DNA from: CAKZRD01 sp964549155
GTDB taxonomy: Archaea; Nanobdellota; Nanobdellia; Pacearchaeales; GW2011-AR1
Direction of reading: 5' to 3'
DNA: 19,924 bases
Assembly (NCBI GenBank): GCA_964549155.1
Contig: CAZJUG010000018.1
Location: 1-19,924, forward strand
Made by a program: the position numbers and the translations under genes. Below, piece by piece: positions 1-6,488 of this stretch (position 1 is the first letter of the stretch; every line of letters begins with the position of its first letter). The notes under the pieces were generated by a model. That model was not told the DNA's origin, did not search any database, and saw only the letters and a list, made by a program, of their open reading frames with translations.

Positions 1-2327
1 GGGATTCTATATTGTTTGTTATTATAAAAATAAACTGCCGTTGGTTGTTCAATTGTTGTTTGTCCTTTACTATTAGAATTAAAACTTAAAATAACTCCTG
101 CAACATAAGAATTGCATTGCATCTGCTGTGTTTTTGAGATAGTAATTCCTGGTATAAACATCTTTGAACCATTTTCATCAACATATGAAATATCCTCATC
201 AACACATCCTCCCAATTGATAAATCCTTGTAAATCCTGTTGAGGCTTCTTGCATCTGAGAATCATCACCTACTCCTCCGAATATTCCTCCAGAAATTCTA
301 TCCCAAGAATCATTACTTCCAATCTTGGAGAAAGCACCATACTTCCCCATTTCTGTAGGATCTATTAAAAGATAATCAACATCCCAAGTTTTCATAAAAC
401 TTAACGCAGTTTTTGGATTCGGGGTTGTTAAAACATATCTTCCAATATAATGGTCTGTTTGGTCCCCTCCAGAATGGCCACCATCAGTAACTGTTGCTCT
501 TTTTCCCATTGTCTGAACAAAATATCCATAATCCCACCAGTGAACGAAGATAGAATCTTTGGGAGTTTCATTTTCTACCCAAGCCATCGCATTTTGCCAT
601 TGCATATTTGCTGAAGGGCCTACATATTTTGCCTGTGCAGAAACAATCTGAAATTTTCCTACCGAACTATCATTAAACGGAATTCCAAATAAAGAAATCC
701 AAACAAGAATCACAATAACAACCCCCACAATCCAAACAACCGGCTTAAAATCGCTATCTTTCAATGAGCTCATCTTCTTTATCAATTCTACAATTCCATA
801 GGCCCCTATTAAACAAATAAAAGGGGTAATCAAGAAAAAACTTCTAACTGCTGCACGAGCATTAATTGCTACAGTTAATGCCATTGTAAACATCAAAATA
901 TTCTCTATATGGATTCTGAATTTTTCCTTCTGATAAACATATATAAGTCCCACTAAAAATCCAATACCTCCTAGTGCATAAAGTGCCTGACTAACAAAAT
1001 TTTCTCCGTTCAAAAGGCTTGAAGAAGAAATTCTAGAGAATAAAACTGCAAAAAGCAGAAACACCATAGAACTGGACAAAATAATTCTATTTACAATATG
1101 CTTAGAACCTGAAGAAAAGTTCCAACATAAAAATAAAAGTCCTAAAACAAAAAACCAAAAATTAAGCTGTCCATTTTGATTTATCAAATCCATCAAAAAT
1201 GGTTGGGCATTTTCTGCAACTGTCGAAGAAAGTCTCCCTCCAAATTCTCCGAAGAAAGGATAAATCAGTGTAGCCCATGCTTTTTTAAATAATGTTAATG
1301 GATTTTTACCAATTAGATAAAGTCCTAAAAATCCTAGAATCATAGTTGTTCCTAGAGAGTATGCATGAATCTGGTTTTCTTTAATGAAATTCACTCTTCT
1401 CCAATATTTGCTAACCATAGAGTCAATTAATGCAAATCCAAAAACGAACAATACCAAAATACCCTGAGAATCCAAAAATCTACTATACATCAGATTTGCT
1501 TTTGAACCAAGCAAGGATGTACATAAAACAGAGAGAACAACCCATATGATATATAAAACCAAAAATTTATTCCTATCTTTTGAATTAAACATATATTGCA
1601 ATAAAAATGCTAATGGCAAAAAGACTAAAACAAATGTAATCGCTCCACCCCAAGAGGTCAATACAAGAGCAGTAAAGAATCCAAGACCTATCCCAAAAAT
1701 TAGGGTATTCTTCCAGTCCCTTTCATAGTACTTCAAGGCAAAAAAGCTTATAATCATCAGGGCAAACAATGCAAAAACACCTACATGATCATGATCATAA
1801 AATCCAGAAACACTTCTAAATAAAAATGCTGGAGCATATGCCAGGAATGCTGAAGCTAAGATACTTGCAATCTTTGACTTTGTTAAACACAAACACAATA
1901 CAAAAAACAAAATTAAACCAATCGCAAAAAATATAGGGGCAGAAATAGTTGCAGCATAATTAAATGTAATTTCAGACATAAATATTCTCAAAATTTTATA
2001 ATTCCAGATCAGATAATTATCTATAAGTTCTGGAATCCATTCAACATTATATCCTGGACTTCGCATCTCATCAATTTTTGGAAAATCTTTTCCAAGTTCT
2101 AATTGTGTTTCAGCCAACCTATAGAAATACATTGAGTCTAAATCATTGGATAAGTATTCTCCTGTAACTGAATCTTTCAAAAACTCTACATTGGAGAGTC
2201 TAATTGATGTAGAGGAAATCAGAATAACTAAAAAAACAAGAATCGTCAAAGCCCAATGAAACTTCTTGTTAAAAATAAGTCCTTTCAAAAACTCTTTTAT
2301 TTCTTCACTTTCTTTCCTTTGAGCCAT
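1..2327 (-). CDS. aglB: Oligosaccharyltransferase catalytic subunit AglB/STT3 (3' end outside window)
   Basis: This membrane enzyme transfers the lipid-linked glycan to asparagine in N-x-S/T sequons on the outer face of the membrane. The reading frame is open for 775 codons from ATG at 2327 to the window edge with no stop; the C-terminus is missing. The N-terminal half is a run of hydrophobic helices. The first external-loop acidic motif is D62-L-D64 and a second acidic site is D178-H-D180 (in FYDHDH). A TVAE stretch (T369-E372) fits the EL5 T-x-x-E motif. The STT3 signature WWDYG is at residues 597-601 (525-539), followed by a conserved-looking VTDGG. D656 with M660/K662 is a possible DK/MI-type motif, which is less certain. 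The start is supported by a TATA element 25 nt upstream and no Shine-Dalgarno. It lies directly downstream of the AglH-like gene, fitting one pathway. Confidence 0.95.
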   Translation of the reverse strand, partial: MAQRKESEEIKEFLKGLIFNKKFHWALTILVFLVILISSTSIRLSNVEFLKDSVTGEYLSNDLDSMYFYRLAETQLELGKDFPKIDEMRSPGYNVEWIPELIDNYLIWNYKILRIFMSEITFNYAATISAPIFFAIGLILFFVLCLCLTKSKIASILASAFLAYAPAFLFRSVSGFYDHDHVGVFALFALMIISFFALKYYERDWKNTLIFGIGLGFFTALVLTSWGGAITFVLVFLPLAFLLQYMFNSKDRNKFLVLYIIWVVLSVLCTSLLGSKANLMYSRFLDSQGILVLFVFGFALIDSMVSKYWRRVNFIKENQIHAYSLGTTMILGFLGLYLIGKNPLTLFKKAWATLIYPFFGEFGGRLSSTVAENAQPFLMDLINQNGQLNFWFFVLGLLFLCWNFSSGSKHIVNRIILSSSMVFLLFAVLFSRISSSSLLNGENFVSQALYALGGIGFLVGLIYVYQKEKFRIHIENILMFTMALTVAINARAAVRSFFLITPFICLIGAYGIVELIKKMSSLKDSDFKPVVWIVGVVIVILVWISLFGIPFNDSSVGKFQIVSAQAKYVGPSANMQWQNAMAWVENETPKDSIFVHWWDYGYFVQTMGKRATVTDGGHSGGDQTDHYIGRYVLTTPNPKTALSFMKTWDVDYLLIDPTEMGKYGAFSKIGSNDSWDRISGGIFGGVGDDSQMQEASTGFTRIYQLGGCVDEDISYVDENGSKMFIPGITISKTQQMQCNSYVAGVILSFNSNSKGQTTIEQPTAVYFYNNKQYRI

Positions 2328-2336
2328 AAATTATTC

Positions 2337-2401
2337 AGAAAAACCTCGTTTAAAAAGCTTATTAAAGTGAAGATTAGGTTTTCACCTAATTTGGTTTTTC
2401 T
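2337..2401 (-). other. Nested inverted repeats upstream of aglB
   Basis: An outer 9-bp perfect inverted repeat (2337-2345 with 2393-2401) encloses an inner 7-bp perfect repeat (2373-2379 with 2384-2390). In minus-strand RNA the inner repeat has a GAAA loop, a GNRA tetraloop. The outer arm sits between the aglB TATA box and the ATG, so the full fold could only form in a transcript reading through from aglH. It may instead be a DNA element or chance in AT-rich sequence. Confidence 0.4.
2349..2356 (-). promoter_or_regulatory. TATA box of aglB
   Basis: TTTTTAAA on the minus strand, centred 25 nt before the aglB ATG. That is where a leaderless archaeal transcript would place it. No Shine-Dalgarno precedes the ATG. 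Confidence 0.6.
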
Positions 2402-2413
2402 ACTTAGAGGGAA

Positions 2414-2434
2414 TTTCTTTTTTTTAAAAAGAAA
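2414..2434 (-). terminator. Possible terminator of the AglH-like gene
   Basis: Eight bases after the stop, the minus strand reads TTTCTTTTT (2434-2426). This is the first arm of a perfect 9-bp inverted repeat with a 3-nt loop (2414-2434). A U-rich tract just after a stop codon is the usual archaeal termination signal. The pairing is only A/T-rich and may be incidental. Confidence 0.4.
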
Positions 2435-2442
2435 GAGTCTTA

Positions 2443-3435
2443 TTAAAGCATACTCCAAGCAAGCAGGATAAAGATAATCTGTATACCGAATATCAGAATA
2501 ACAACATCGGTCTCATAAACTTTCTTCTTAAACTTTTTCAAAAACCAAATAGAAAAATGAGTTAATCCATAAATCCCCTCATATTTTGGTTTCAATGAAC
2601 CATCTTTCAATGGCATTCCAAAAGAGTATATATTGAGTCTTCCCCTCAATTTTAAAAACATCTCAATGATATAGGGAATAAAAACAACAAATACAATCTT
2701 CTCAAAATTTCCTACAATGGCCATGGAGACAATCAAAGCACCAATAGAATATGTTAAAACATCTCCTCCAAATATCTTTGCAGGACACCAATTGAAAAAT
2801 AAAAATGCCACTAATGCTCCAATCATACAGAGTCCAACAATAGACAACCAAGCATTTCCAGTTTTGAATGAAACAAAACTCAAGAAGCTTAAAATTAAAA
2901 TTCCTTGCCCTGCTTCAAGACCATTGAATCCTGCTAAAAAATTATAAACTGCAGTTACAGCCACCACACCTAGTGGAATCAAAAGTAATGGATAAAGGAT
3001 TCCAAAATACACTGTGCCTAGGAAAGGTAAACTCATTGTTTTCTCTCCAGCATTTATAACGATTAAAGGTATGGAGGCCAATACAACTAAGAATAACCTA
3101 AGTCTTGCAGAAAGCCCCTTAAGTTTCCATCCGAACATATCATCTACAAAACCAATAAATCCTGCTATTAAAACTGCTAGAACTATTGCTAAAATGCTAA
3201 TAGTAATAGAATCCATAGTCCGATACAGAGTTCTAAATGCTAAATATGCAAAAACCCCTAATAAAAAACTAAATAATACGACAACTCCTCCCGAAGCAGC
3301 AACATTTTTCGGATTCTTGAATTTGTTCATGTCTTCCCATAATAGTCCCAATTGTTTCATTTTTCTGATCCAGATTGGTAAAACTATCAGGCAACAAAAA
3401 AAACTTAGAAAGATTACAATCATCTGGGATATCAT
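2443..3435 (-). CDS. aglH: AglH/Alg7-type polyprenyl-phosphate GlcNAc-1-phosphate transferase
   Basis: A polytopic membrane enzyme of the MraY/WecA/Alg7 (glycosyltransferase family 4 fold) group, 330 aa. It joins a UDP-sugar, by family resemblance UDP-GlcNAc, to dolichyl phosphate as the first step of N-glycan assembly. Visible motifs are the ASGG segment near residue 47, the acidic loop GFVDDMFG with D98 and D99, YNFLAGFNGLEAG at 164-176, and NWCPAKIFGGD at 215-225 with D225. The NGLEAGQ wording is close to eukaryotic Alg7/DPAGT1 rather than bacterial MraY, which favours the N-glycosylation role. About ten hydrophobic segments are present. ATG at 3435 is chosen because a TATA element lies 25.5 nt upstream; the second Met, four codons in, is less likely. 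It lies upstream of aglB on the same strand, 115 nt away, but aglB has its own promoter. The exact sugar is not determinable. Confidence 0.9.
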   Translation of the reverse strand: MISQMIVIFLSFFCCLIVLPIWIRKMKQLGLLWEDMNKFKNPKNVAASGGVVVLFSFLLGVFAYLAFRTLYRTMDSITISILAIVLAVLIAGFIGFVDDMFGWKLKGLSARLRLFLVVLASIPLIVINAGEKTMSLPFLGTVYFGILYPLLLIPLGVVAVTAVYNFLAGFNGLEAGQGILILSFLSFVSFKTGNAWLSIVGLCMIGALVAFLFFNWCPAKIFGGDVLTYSIGALIVSMAIVGNFEKIVFVVFIPYIIEMFLKLRGRLNIYSFGMPLKDGSLKPKYEGIYGLTHFSIWFLKKFKKKVYETDVVILIFGIQIIFILLAWSML

Positions 3436-3456
3436 AGATATTTCTATTATTCAAAC

Positions 3457-3464
3457 TTTAAAAA
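3457..3464 (-). promoter_or_regulatory. TATA box of the AglH-like gene
   Basis: TTTTTAAA on the minus strand, centred 25.5 nt before the ATG at 3435. It comes immediately before the stop codon of the HAD gene (3469-3471) on the coordinate axis. No Shine-Dalgarno is present, fitting a leaderless start. Confidence 0.6.
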
Positions 3465-3468
3465 GCTT

Positions 3469-4071
3469 TTAGTTAAGATATTTTTCAAGGATTTCTTTAA
3501 GTTCTTTATAATCTCTGGCAGAATCTAGCTTACCTTTCTCTTTTTTTACAAGTTCTTGTTTCGCTCTGAATAAAATTCCTTTGTCTGCTCCGTGAAGCAT
3601 CTTCAAATCATTTAAGCTGTCTCCTATAGCAATGGTCTCAAAACCTGCTTGTCTAAATCTTTCAATCATCTCTATCTTTCCATCTTTCTCTCTAAGTTTA
3701 TATCCCACAATCTTTCCATCTTCAATCTTTAAATTATTTGCACACATAAATGGGTATCCTAGTTGCTCAATCAAGGGCATGATATATTCATAATAAGAAC
3801 CTGTTAGGATTACAACCTGGGCTCTTTCTCTCAGCCAGTCAAGAAATTTTCTAGCACCTTTCAGGGGTTGCATTCTATCGGCAACTTTTTTTATATCCTG
3901 AATTTTAAAATTATTTTTATTCAGAACATCCATTCTCATTTGCATAAGCTCATCATAGTTCGAAACATCCCTTGTGGTCTTCATCAATTCAACTATTCCT
4001 GTTTCTTTAGAAAACTCTTCCCAAAATTCAGGCACTAAAACTCCTTCCAAATCTAAACAAACTATTTTCAT
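3469..4071 (-). CDS. HAD-superfamily phosphatase, ThrH/phosphoserine phosphatase-like
   Basis: A soluble 200-aa haloacid dehalogenase-fold phosphatase. Motif I is at the N-terminus as CLDLEGVLVPE, with nucleophile D7 and E9 in place of the second Asp; this DxE form and the following VPE are typical of the ThrH branch (phosphoserine phosphatase/homoserine phosphotransferase). Motif II is the ILTGSYYEY segment near T90/S92. A conserved REKDGK stretch near 127-132 probably supplies the motif III Lys. Motif IV is GDSLND at 150-155. The family acts on phosphoserine and related phosphomonoesters, so serine synthesis is the best guess. Its position next to the glycosylation genes raises a phospho-sugar or lipid substrate as an alternative, without direct support. 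The start has a TATA box 25.5 nt upstream. Confidence 0.8.
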   Translation of the reverse strand: MKIVCLDLEGVLVPEFWEEFSKETGIVELMKTTRDVSNYDELMQMRMDVLNKNNFKIQDIKKVADRMQPLKGARKFLDWLRERAQVVILTGSYYEYIMPLIEQLGYPFMCANNLKIEDGKIVGYKLREKDGKIEMIERFRQAGFETIAIGDSLNDLKMLHGADKGILFRAKQELVKKEKGKLDSARDYKELKEILEKYLN

Positions 4072-4092
4072 GTATTTTATAATTTTTGAATC

Positions 4093-4100
4093 ATATAAAA
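4093..4100 (-). promoter_or_regulatory. TATA box of the HAD phosphatase gene
   Basis: TTTTATAT on the minus strand, centred 25.5 nt before the ATG at 4071. It sits just past the stop codon of the upstream 44-aa gene. Confidence 0.6.
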
Positions 4101-4106
4101 ACTTAT

Positions 4107-4241
4107 CTAAATTCCCTCAAGAATTTTATCCGCATCTTCAATCTCCCTCATACAATCCTTCTTACCACAATAATTACATTCTTTAGGCAGAAATTCTTTT
4201 CTTGTTTTATACCCACAATTTGAACATCTATATGTTTTCAT
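4107..4241 (-). CDS. 44-aa zinc-ribbon (rubredoxin-like) protein
   Basis: A short frame from ATG at 4241 to TAG at 4107. The product begins MKTYRCSNCGYKT and carries a second knuckle, ECNYCGKKDC. The two C-x2-C pairs (C6/C9 and C22/C25) about 13 residues apart, each followed by Gly, are the layout of a rubredoxin-like or zinc-ribbon knuckle pair that would bind one Zn or Fe. The C-terminal part is acidic and helical-looking. No larger domain is present and the partner is unknown. A TATA element 24.5 nt upstream of the ATG supports it as a real, separately transcribed gene between the SpoIIM and HAD genes. Function cannot be assigned; a nucleic-acid or protein-binding zinc ribbon and a small redox protein are both possible. 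Confidence 0.75.
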   Translation of the reverse strand: MKTYRCSNCGYKTRKEFLPKECNYCGKKDCMREIEDADKILEGI

Positions 4242-4262
4242 ATAATTTATACAAAAAGCCTC

Positions 4263-4268
4263 TTTAAA
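4263..4268 (-). promoter_or_regulatory. TATA box of the zinc-ribbon gene
   Basis: AATTTAAAG context with core TTTAAA, centred 24.5 nt before the ATG at 4241, in the 44-nt gap after the SpoIIM gene. Confidence 0.55.
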
Positions 4269-4285
4269 TTGTTTTCGTAACTAGA

Positions 4286-5131
4286 CTATATAAGTAGCGG
4301 AGTCAAATAAACTTCCATAAATGCAGATACAATCAATATTAGAATAGCTACAATTGTCAAAATTAATGAGTCTTGTAAAATTATCCACATCCTTTCCCCC
4401 TTCAAATCCTTTCGGATAAATGCTACAGAGATTATTCCTCCGGCAAGGGCCGCTATAAAATAAGCACTAATTTCAGGCAACCCATGCACAAGATATCTCA
4501 GAAGCCCCAATGGCATCTTTCCAAGATTTTCAGCAAACATTCCAATGGCAGCTGCAATAACTGAAGCATTCCAAATTAAAATAAATACTGCTCCTGCTCC
4601 AAAAATAAGAGAAAATATTAGTGTAAACATCATTACATAAAGATTGTTTGAAAAAATGGACATTAGATGTCCAACACTAGTCGCACCTCCAGTCATGACT
4701 CCATATTGTTGCAAACAAGTTTCATAATTATAGGGGCTGTTAATTGTACAAAATGTTTTTATTTGAGCATCAAAGTTTGTAGAGGCTTGCTCTGGTAAGA
4801 CCAAATACCAAAAACTAAATCCAATCACTAGTCCCAAAAATAACCACATCAAAGCTTTTAGAGCCTTAGAATGTTCCATGATTAATTTTCCTTGTTCTGT
4901 TATCTCTAAATCGTTTCCCTCTTCTTGTTTTATTATTCTATACATATAAGGTAAACAACAGATCAGTGTAAATAAAACAAGTAAAACTCCAGAGTATTGA
5001 CGAAGGACAAAATCTCCAGAGAACACAAAACTTACAAGTATTATTGCAACAGAAGAATACAACAACCCTACATACCCCATTTCCCATGGGTTTCTCATAA
5101 TCCTCTTTAATGGTATGATTCTGTCTATCAT
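4286..5131 (-). CDS. SpoIIM-family (DUF95) integral membrane protein
   Basis: A 281-aa polytopic membrane protein. The C-terminal half matches the stage II sporulation protein M family seen in many archaea; its signature HGLPEISAYFIAALAGG begins near residue 216. Hydrophobic segments lie at about residues 21-38, 47-65, 93-112, 165-197, 217-235 and 254-275. The loop between the third and fourth segments has two cysteines (C128, C139) that could form a disulfide outside the membrane. In Bacillus SpoIIM is part of a peptidoglycan-remodelling complex; archaeal members have no established role, so only membrane location is claimed. An in-frame TTG at 5140 would add three residues, but ATG at 5131 is preferred because the TATA box is centred 24.5 nt from it, as for neighbouring genes. 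Confidence 0.85.
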   Translation of the reverse strand: MIDRIIPLKRIMRNPWEMGYVGLLYSSVAIILVSFVFSGDFVLRQYSGVLLVLFTLICCLPYMYRIIKQEEGNDLEITEQGKLIMEHSKALKALMWLFLGLVIGFSFWYLVLPEQASTNFDAQIKTFCTINSPYNYETCLQQYGVMTGGATSVGHLMSIFSNNLYVMMFTLIFSLIFGAGAVFILIWNASVIAAAIGMFAENLGKMPLGLLRYLVHGLPEISAYFIAALAGGIISVAFIRKDLKGERMWIILQDSLILTIVAILILIVSAFMEVYLTPLLI

Positions 5132-5150
5132 AAGATTCAATACTTTCTTT

Positions 5151-5160
5151 TATTTATAAA
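5151..5160 (-). promoter_or_regulatory. TATA box of the SpoIIM-family gene
   Basis: TTTATAAATA on the minus strand, centred 24.5 nt before the ATG at 5131, with purine-rich GGAGAG just upstream as a possible BRE. Its spacing decides the start codon in favour of ATG over the in-frame TTG nine bases earlier. Confidence 0.65.
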
Positions 5161-5180
5161 CTCTCCTTTTTCAAAAGGCT

Positions 5181-5188
5181 TTTATATC
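5181..5188 (+). promoter_or_regulatory. TATA box of the IF-2B-family gene
   Basis: TTTATATC, centred 23.5 nt before the ATG at 5208, on the plus strand. With the minus-strand TATA at 5151-5160 it forms a compact divergent promoter in the 76 nt between the two start codons. No Shine-Dalgarno is present. Confidence 0.65.
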
Positions 5189-5207
5189 TATTATAACTTC
5201 TCATTTC

Positions 5208-6065
5208 ATGAAAAAGGTGATTGTTCCAGATTTATCAAAAAAAGAGAAATCATTCAAGAAAATAATTTCTGACATTAAGTCTGTAAAAATTCAGGGAGCA
5301 AATAATATTGCTCTCGCGGGAGTAAATGCATTCCTTTTATTTCCTGACAAGAAACATGCAAAAGAAATACTCTCTGCTCGTCCAACTGAACCACTTCTTC
5401 AAAATTTTATAAAGATTCTTTTAAAATCAAAAAACATTAAAAAATCTTCTAAATATCTACTCTCCTACATGAAGGATTCTCAAAAAAAGATTAATCGAAT
5501 AGGACTCAATCTAATAAAAAATGATATGAAAATTTTTTCTCATTGTCATTCTTCTTCAGTAATTGAGTTGCTCAAATATGCAAAAGACAAAGGTAAAAAA
5601 TTTACAGTCTATACAGCTGAAGTAGAACCTCTTCTTCAGGGGAGAAAGACTGCAAAAGAACTAGCCTCTCATGGGATTCAAGTAGTTGTCATGCCAGATC
5701 TCTCTGCAGAACATTTTTTAAAAAAATGTGACATACTCTTATTCGGTGCAGATGCATATACTCGAAGATTTTTATATAATAAAATAGGTACATCCATACT
5801 TACTAAAATTGCTTCAGTTTACAACATCCCTTCATATTCTGTAGGTTTTTCATTAAAATATGCAAGAAAGGTAGTCCTTGAAAAAAGAACTGGAAAGGAA
5901 GTCTGGGACGAGAGAGATAAAAATATTTCTATAGAAAATTTAGCATTTGATAAAATAAAGGGGAGAGTAATTACAGGAGTAATATCTGAGTCAGGAATTT
6001 TACCATATAATAAGTTTATCAAAGCTGCGAAACACAATCTTAAATCTATTTCTAAACAATCTTAA
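5208..6065 (+). CDS. IF-2B alpha/beta/delta - ribose-1,5-bisphosphate isomerase family protein (divergent)
   Basis: The only plus-strand gene, 285 aa. It belongs to the family holding eIF2B regulatory subunits, MtnA and archaeal ribose-1,5-bisphosphate isomerase of the AMP pathway. Visible landmarks are VKIQGANNIALAG near residues 26-38; the SHCHSSS segment with C113, where the isomerases have the catalytic Cys; AEVEPLLQGR at 137-146; GAD with D182, the catalytic Asp position; and NKIGT at 191-195. It differs from typical R15P isomerases: the E-[ST]-R-P segment reads EVEP, losing the Arg, and the stretch between GAD and NKIGT reads AYTRRFLY. R15P isomerase is therefore plausible, but another sugar-phosphate substrate or an aIF2B-like role is possible. 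Its last 14 nt overlap the 3' end of the DUF106 gene on the other strand. Confidence 0.8.
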   Translation: MKKVIVPDLSKKEKSFKKIISDIKSVKIQGANNIALAGVNAFLLFPDKKHAKEILSARPTEPLLQNFIKILLKSKNIKKSSKYLLSYMKDSQKKINRIGLNLIKNDMKIFSHCHSSSVIELLKYAKDKGKKFTVYTAEVEPLLQGRKTAKELASHGIQVVVMPDLSAEHFLKKCDILLFGADAYTRRFLYNKIGTSILTKIASVYNIPSYSVGFSLKYARKVVLEKRTGKEVWDERDKNISIENLAFDKIKGRVITGVISESGILPYNKFIKAAKHNLKSISKQS

Positions 6066-6468
6066 ATAGTTTCTTATATAAGCTTCCAACCAATATGCTC
6101 GGTATAATATAATACCACAACCAAGAGTTTCCCATTAGGGGGACATACACACTTCTTAAAAAATAGATAAGTAATAAGAATGGAATCATAGTTATAAACA
6201 GCGGTTTGAAACTACTTTTAAACATTTTTCCAGTCAGTCCTAAAATCTCATTTTGCAGTTCCATATATCTTTTATCCGTTGGAGAATACTTTTTTTCCTT
6301 AAGTTCTTTTTGAAGTTCTTTTTGTCTATCTTTTATACTCTTCAGCATTGTCTGGTCTGTAGTATACTTTGTTACAACTGTTGAGATTAAAGAAACAATC
6401 AGCGAAAAAATAATTATTGAGCTCTTCGGATACTCAGTCATCAATTGAACTAGATGATACATCACCAT
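6052..6468 (-). CDS. DUF106/EMC3-TMCO1-like membrane insertase
   Basis: A 138-aa archaeal DUF106 protein, a distant YidC/Oxa1/Get1 relative that helps insert membrane proteins. The layout is right for the family: TM1 at about residues 18-35, a charged coiled-coil hairpin at about 40-82 (KDRQKELQKELKEKK), TM2 at about 86-106 and TM3 at about 115-131, with a basic C-terminus. It follows secY by 20 nt on the same strand with no TATA box or Shine-Dalgarno, so it is probably cotranscribed with secY; this pairing is usual in archaea, though adk normally lies between. ATG at 6468 is used; a second Met two codons on would change little. Its 3' end overlaps the convergent gene by 14 nt. Confidence 0.9.
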   Translation of the reverse strand: MVMYHLVQLMTEYPKSSIIIFSLIVSLISTVVTKYTTDQTMLKSIKDRQKELQKELKEKKYSPTDKRYMELQNEILGLTGKMFKSSFKPLFITMIPFLLLIYFLRSVYVPLMGNSWLWYYIIPSILVGSLYKKLFKIV

Positions 6469-6488
6469 TTTTTATGTTTTCTATTCAT

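Noticed and set aside
2256..2471. 71-codon plus-strand frame spanning the aglB start and the end of the AglH-like gene
   Set aside because: Basic and Phe-rich product from AT-rich DNA, overlapping two real genes and the promoter; no supporting signal.
3014..3472. 152-codon plus-strand open frame
   Set aside because: Antisense to the AglH-like gene, no domain, no promoter with correct spacing; it is a shadow of the coding strand.
5132..5140. TTG start adding three residues to the SpoIIM-family protein
   Set aside because: ATG at 5131 matches the 24.5-nt TATA spacing used by neighbouring genes.
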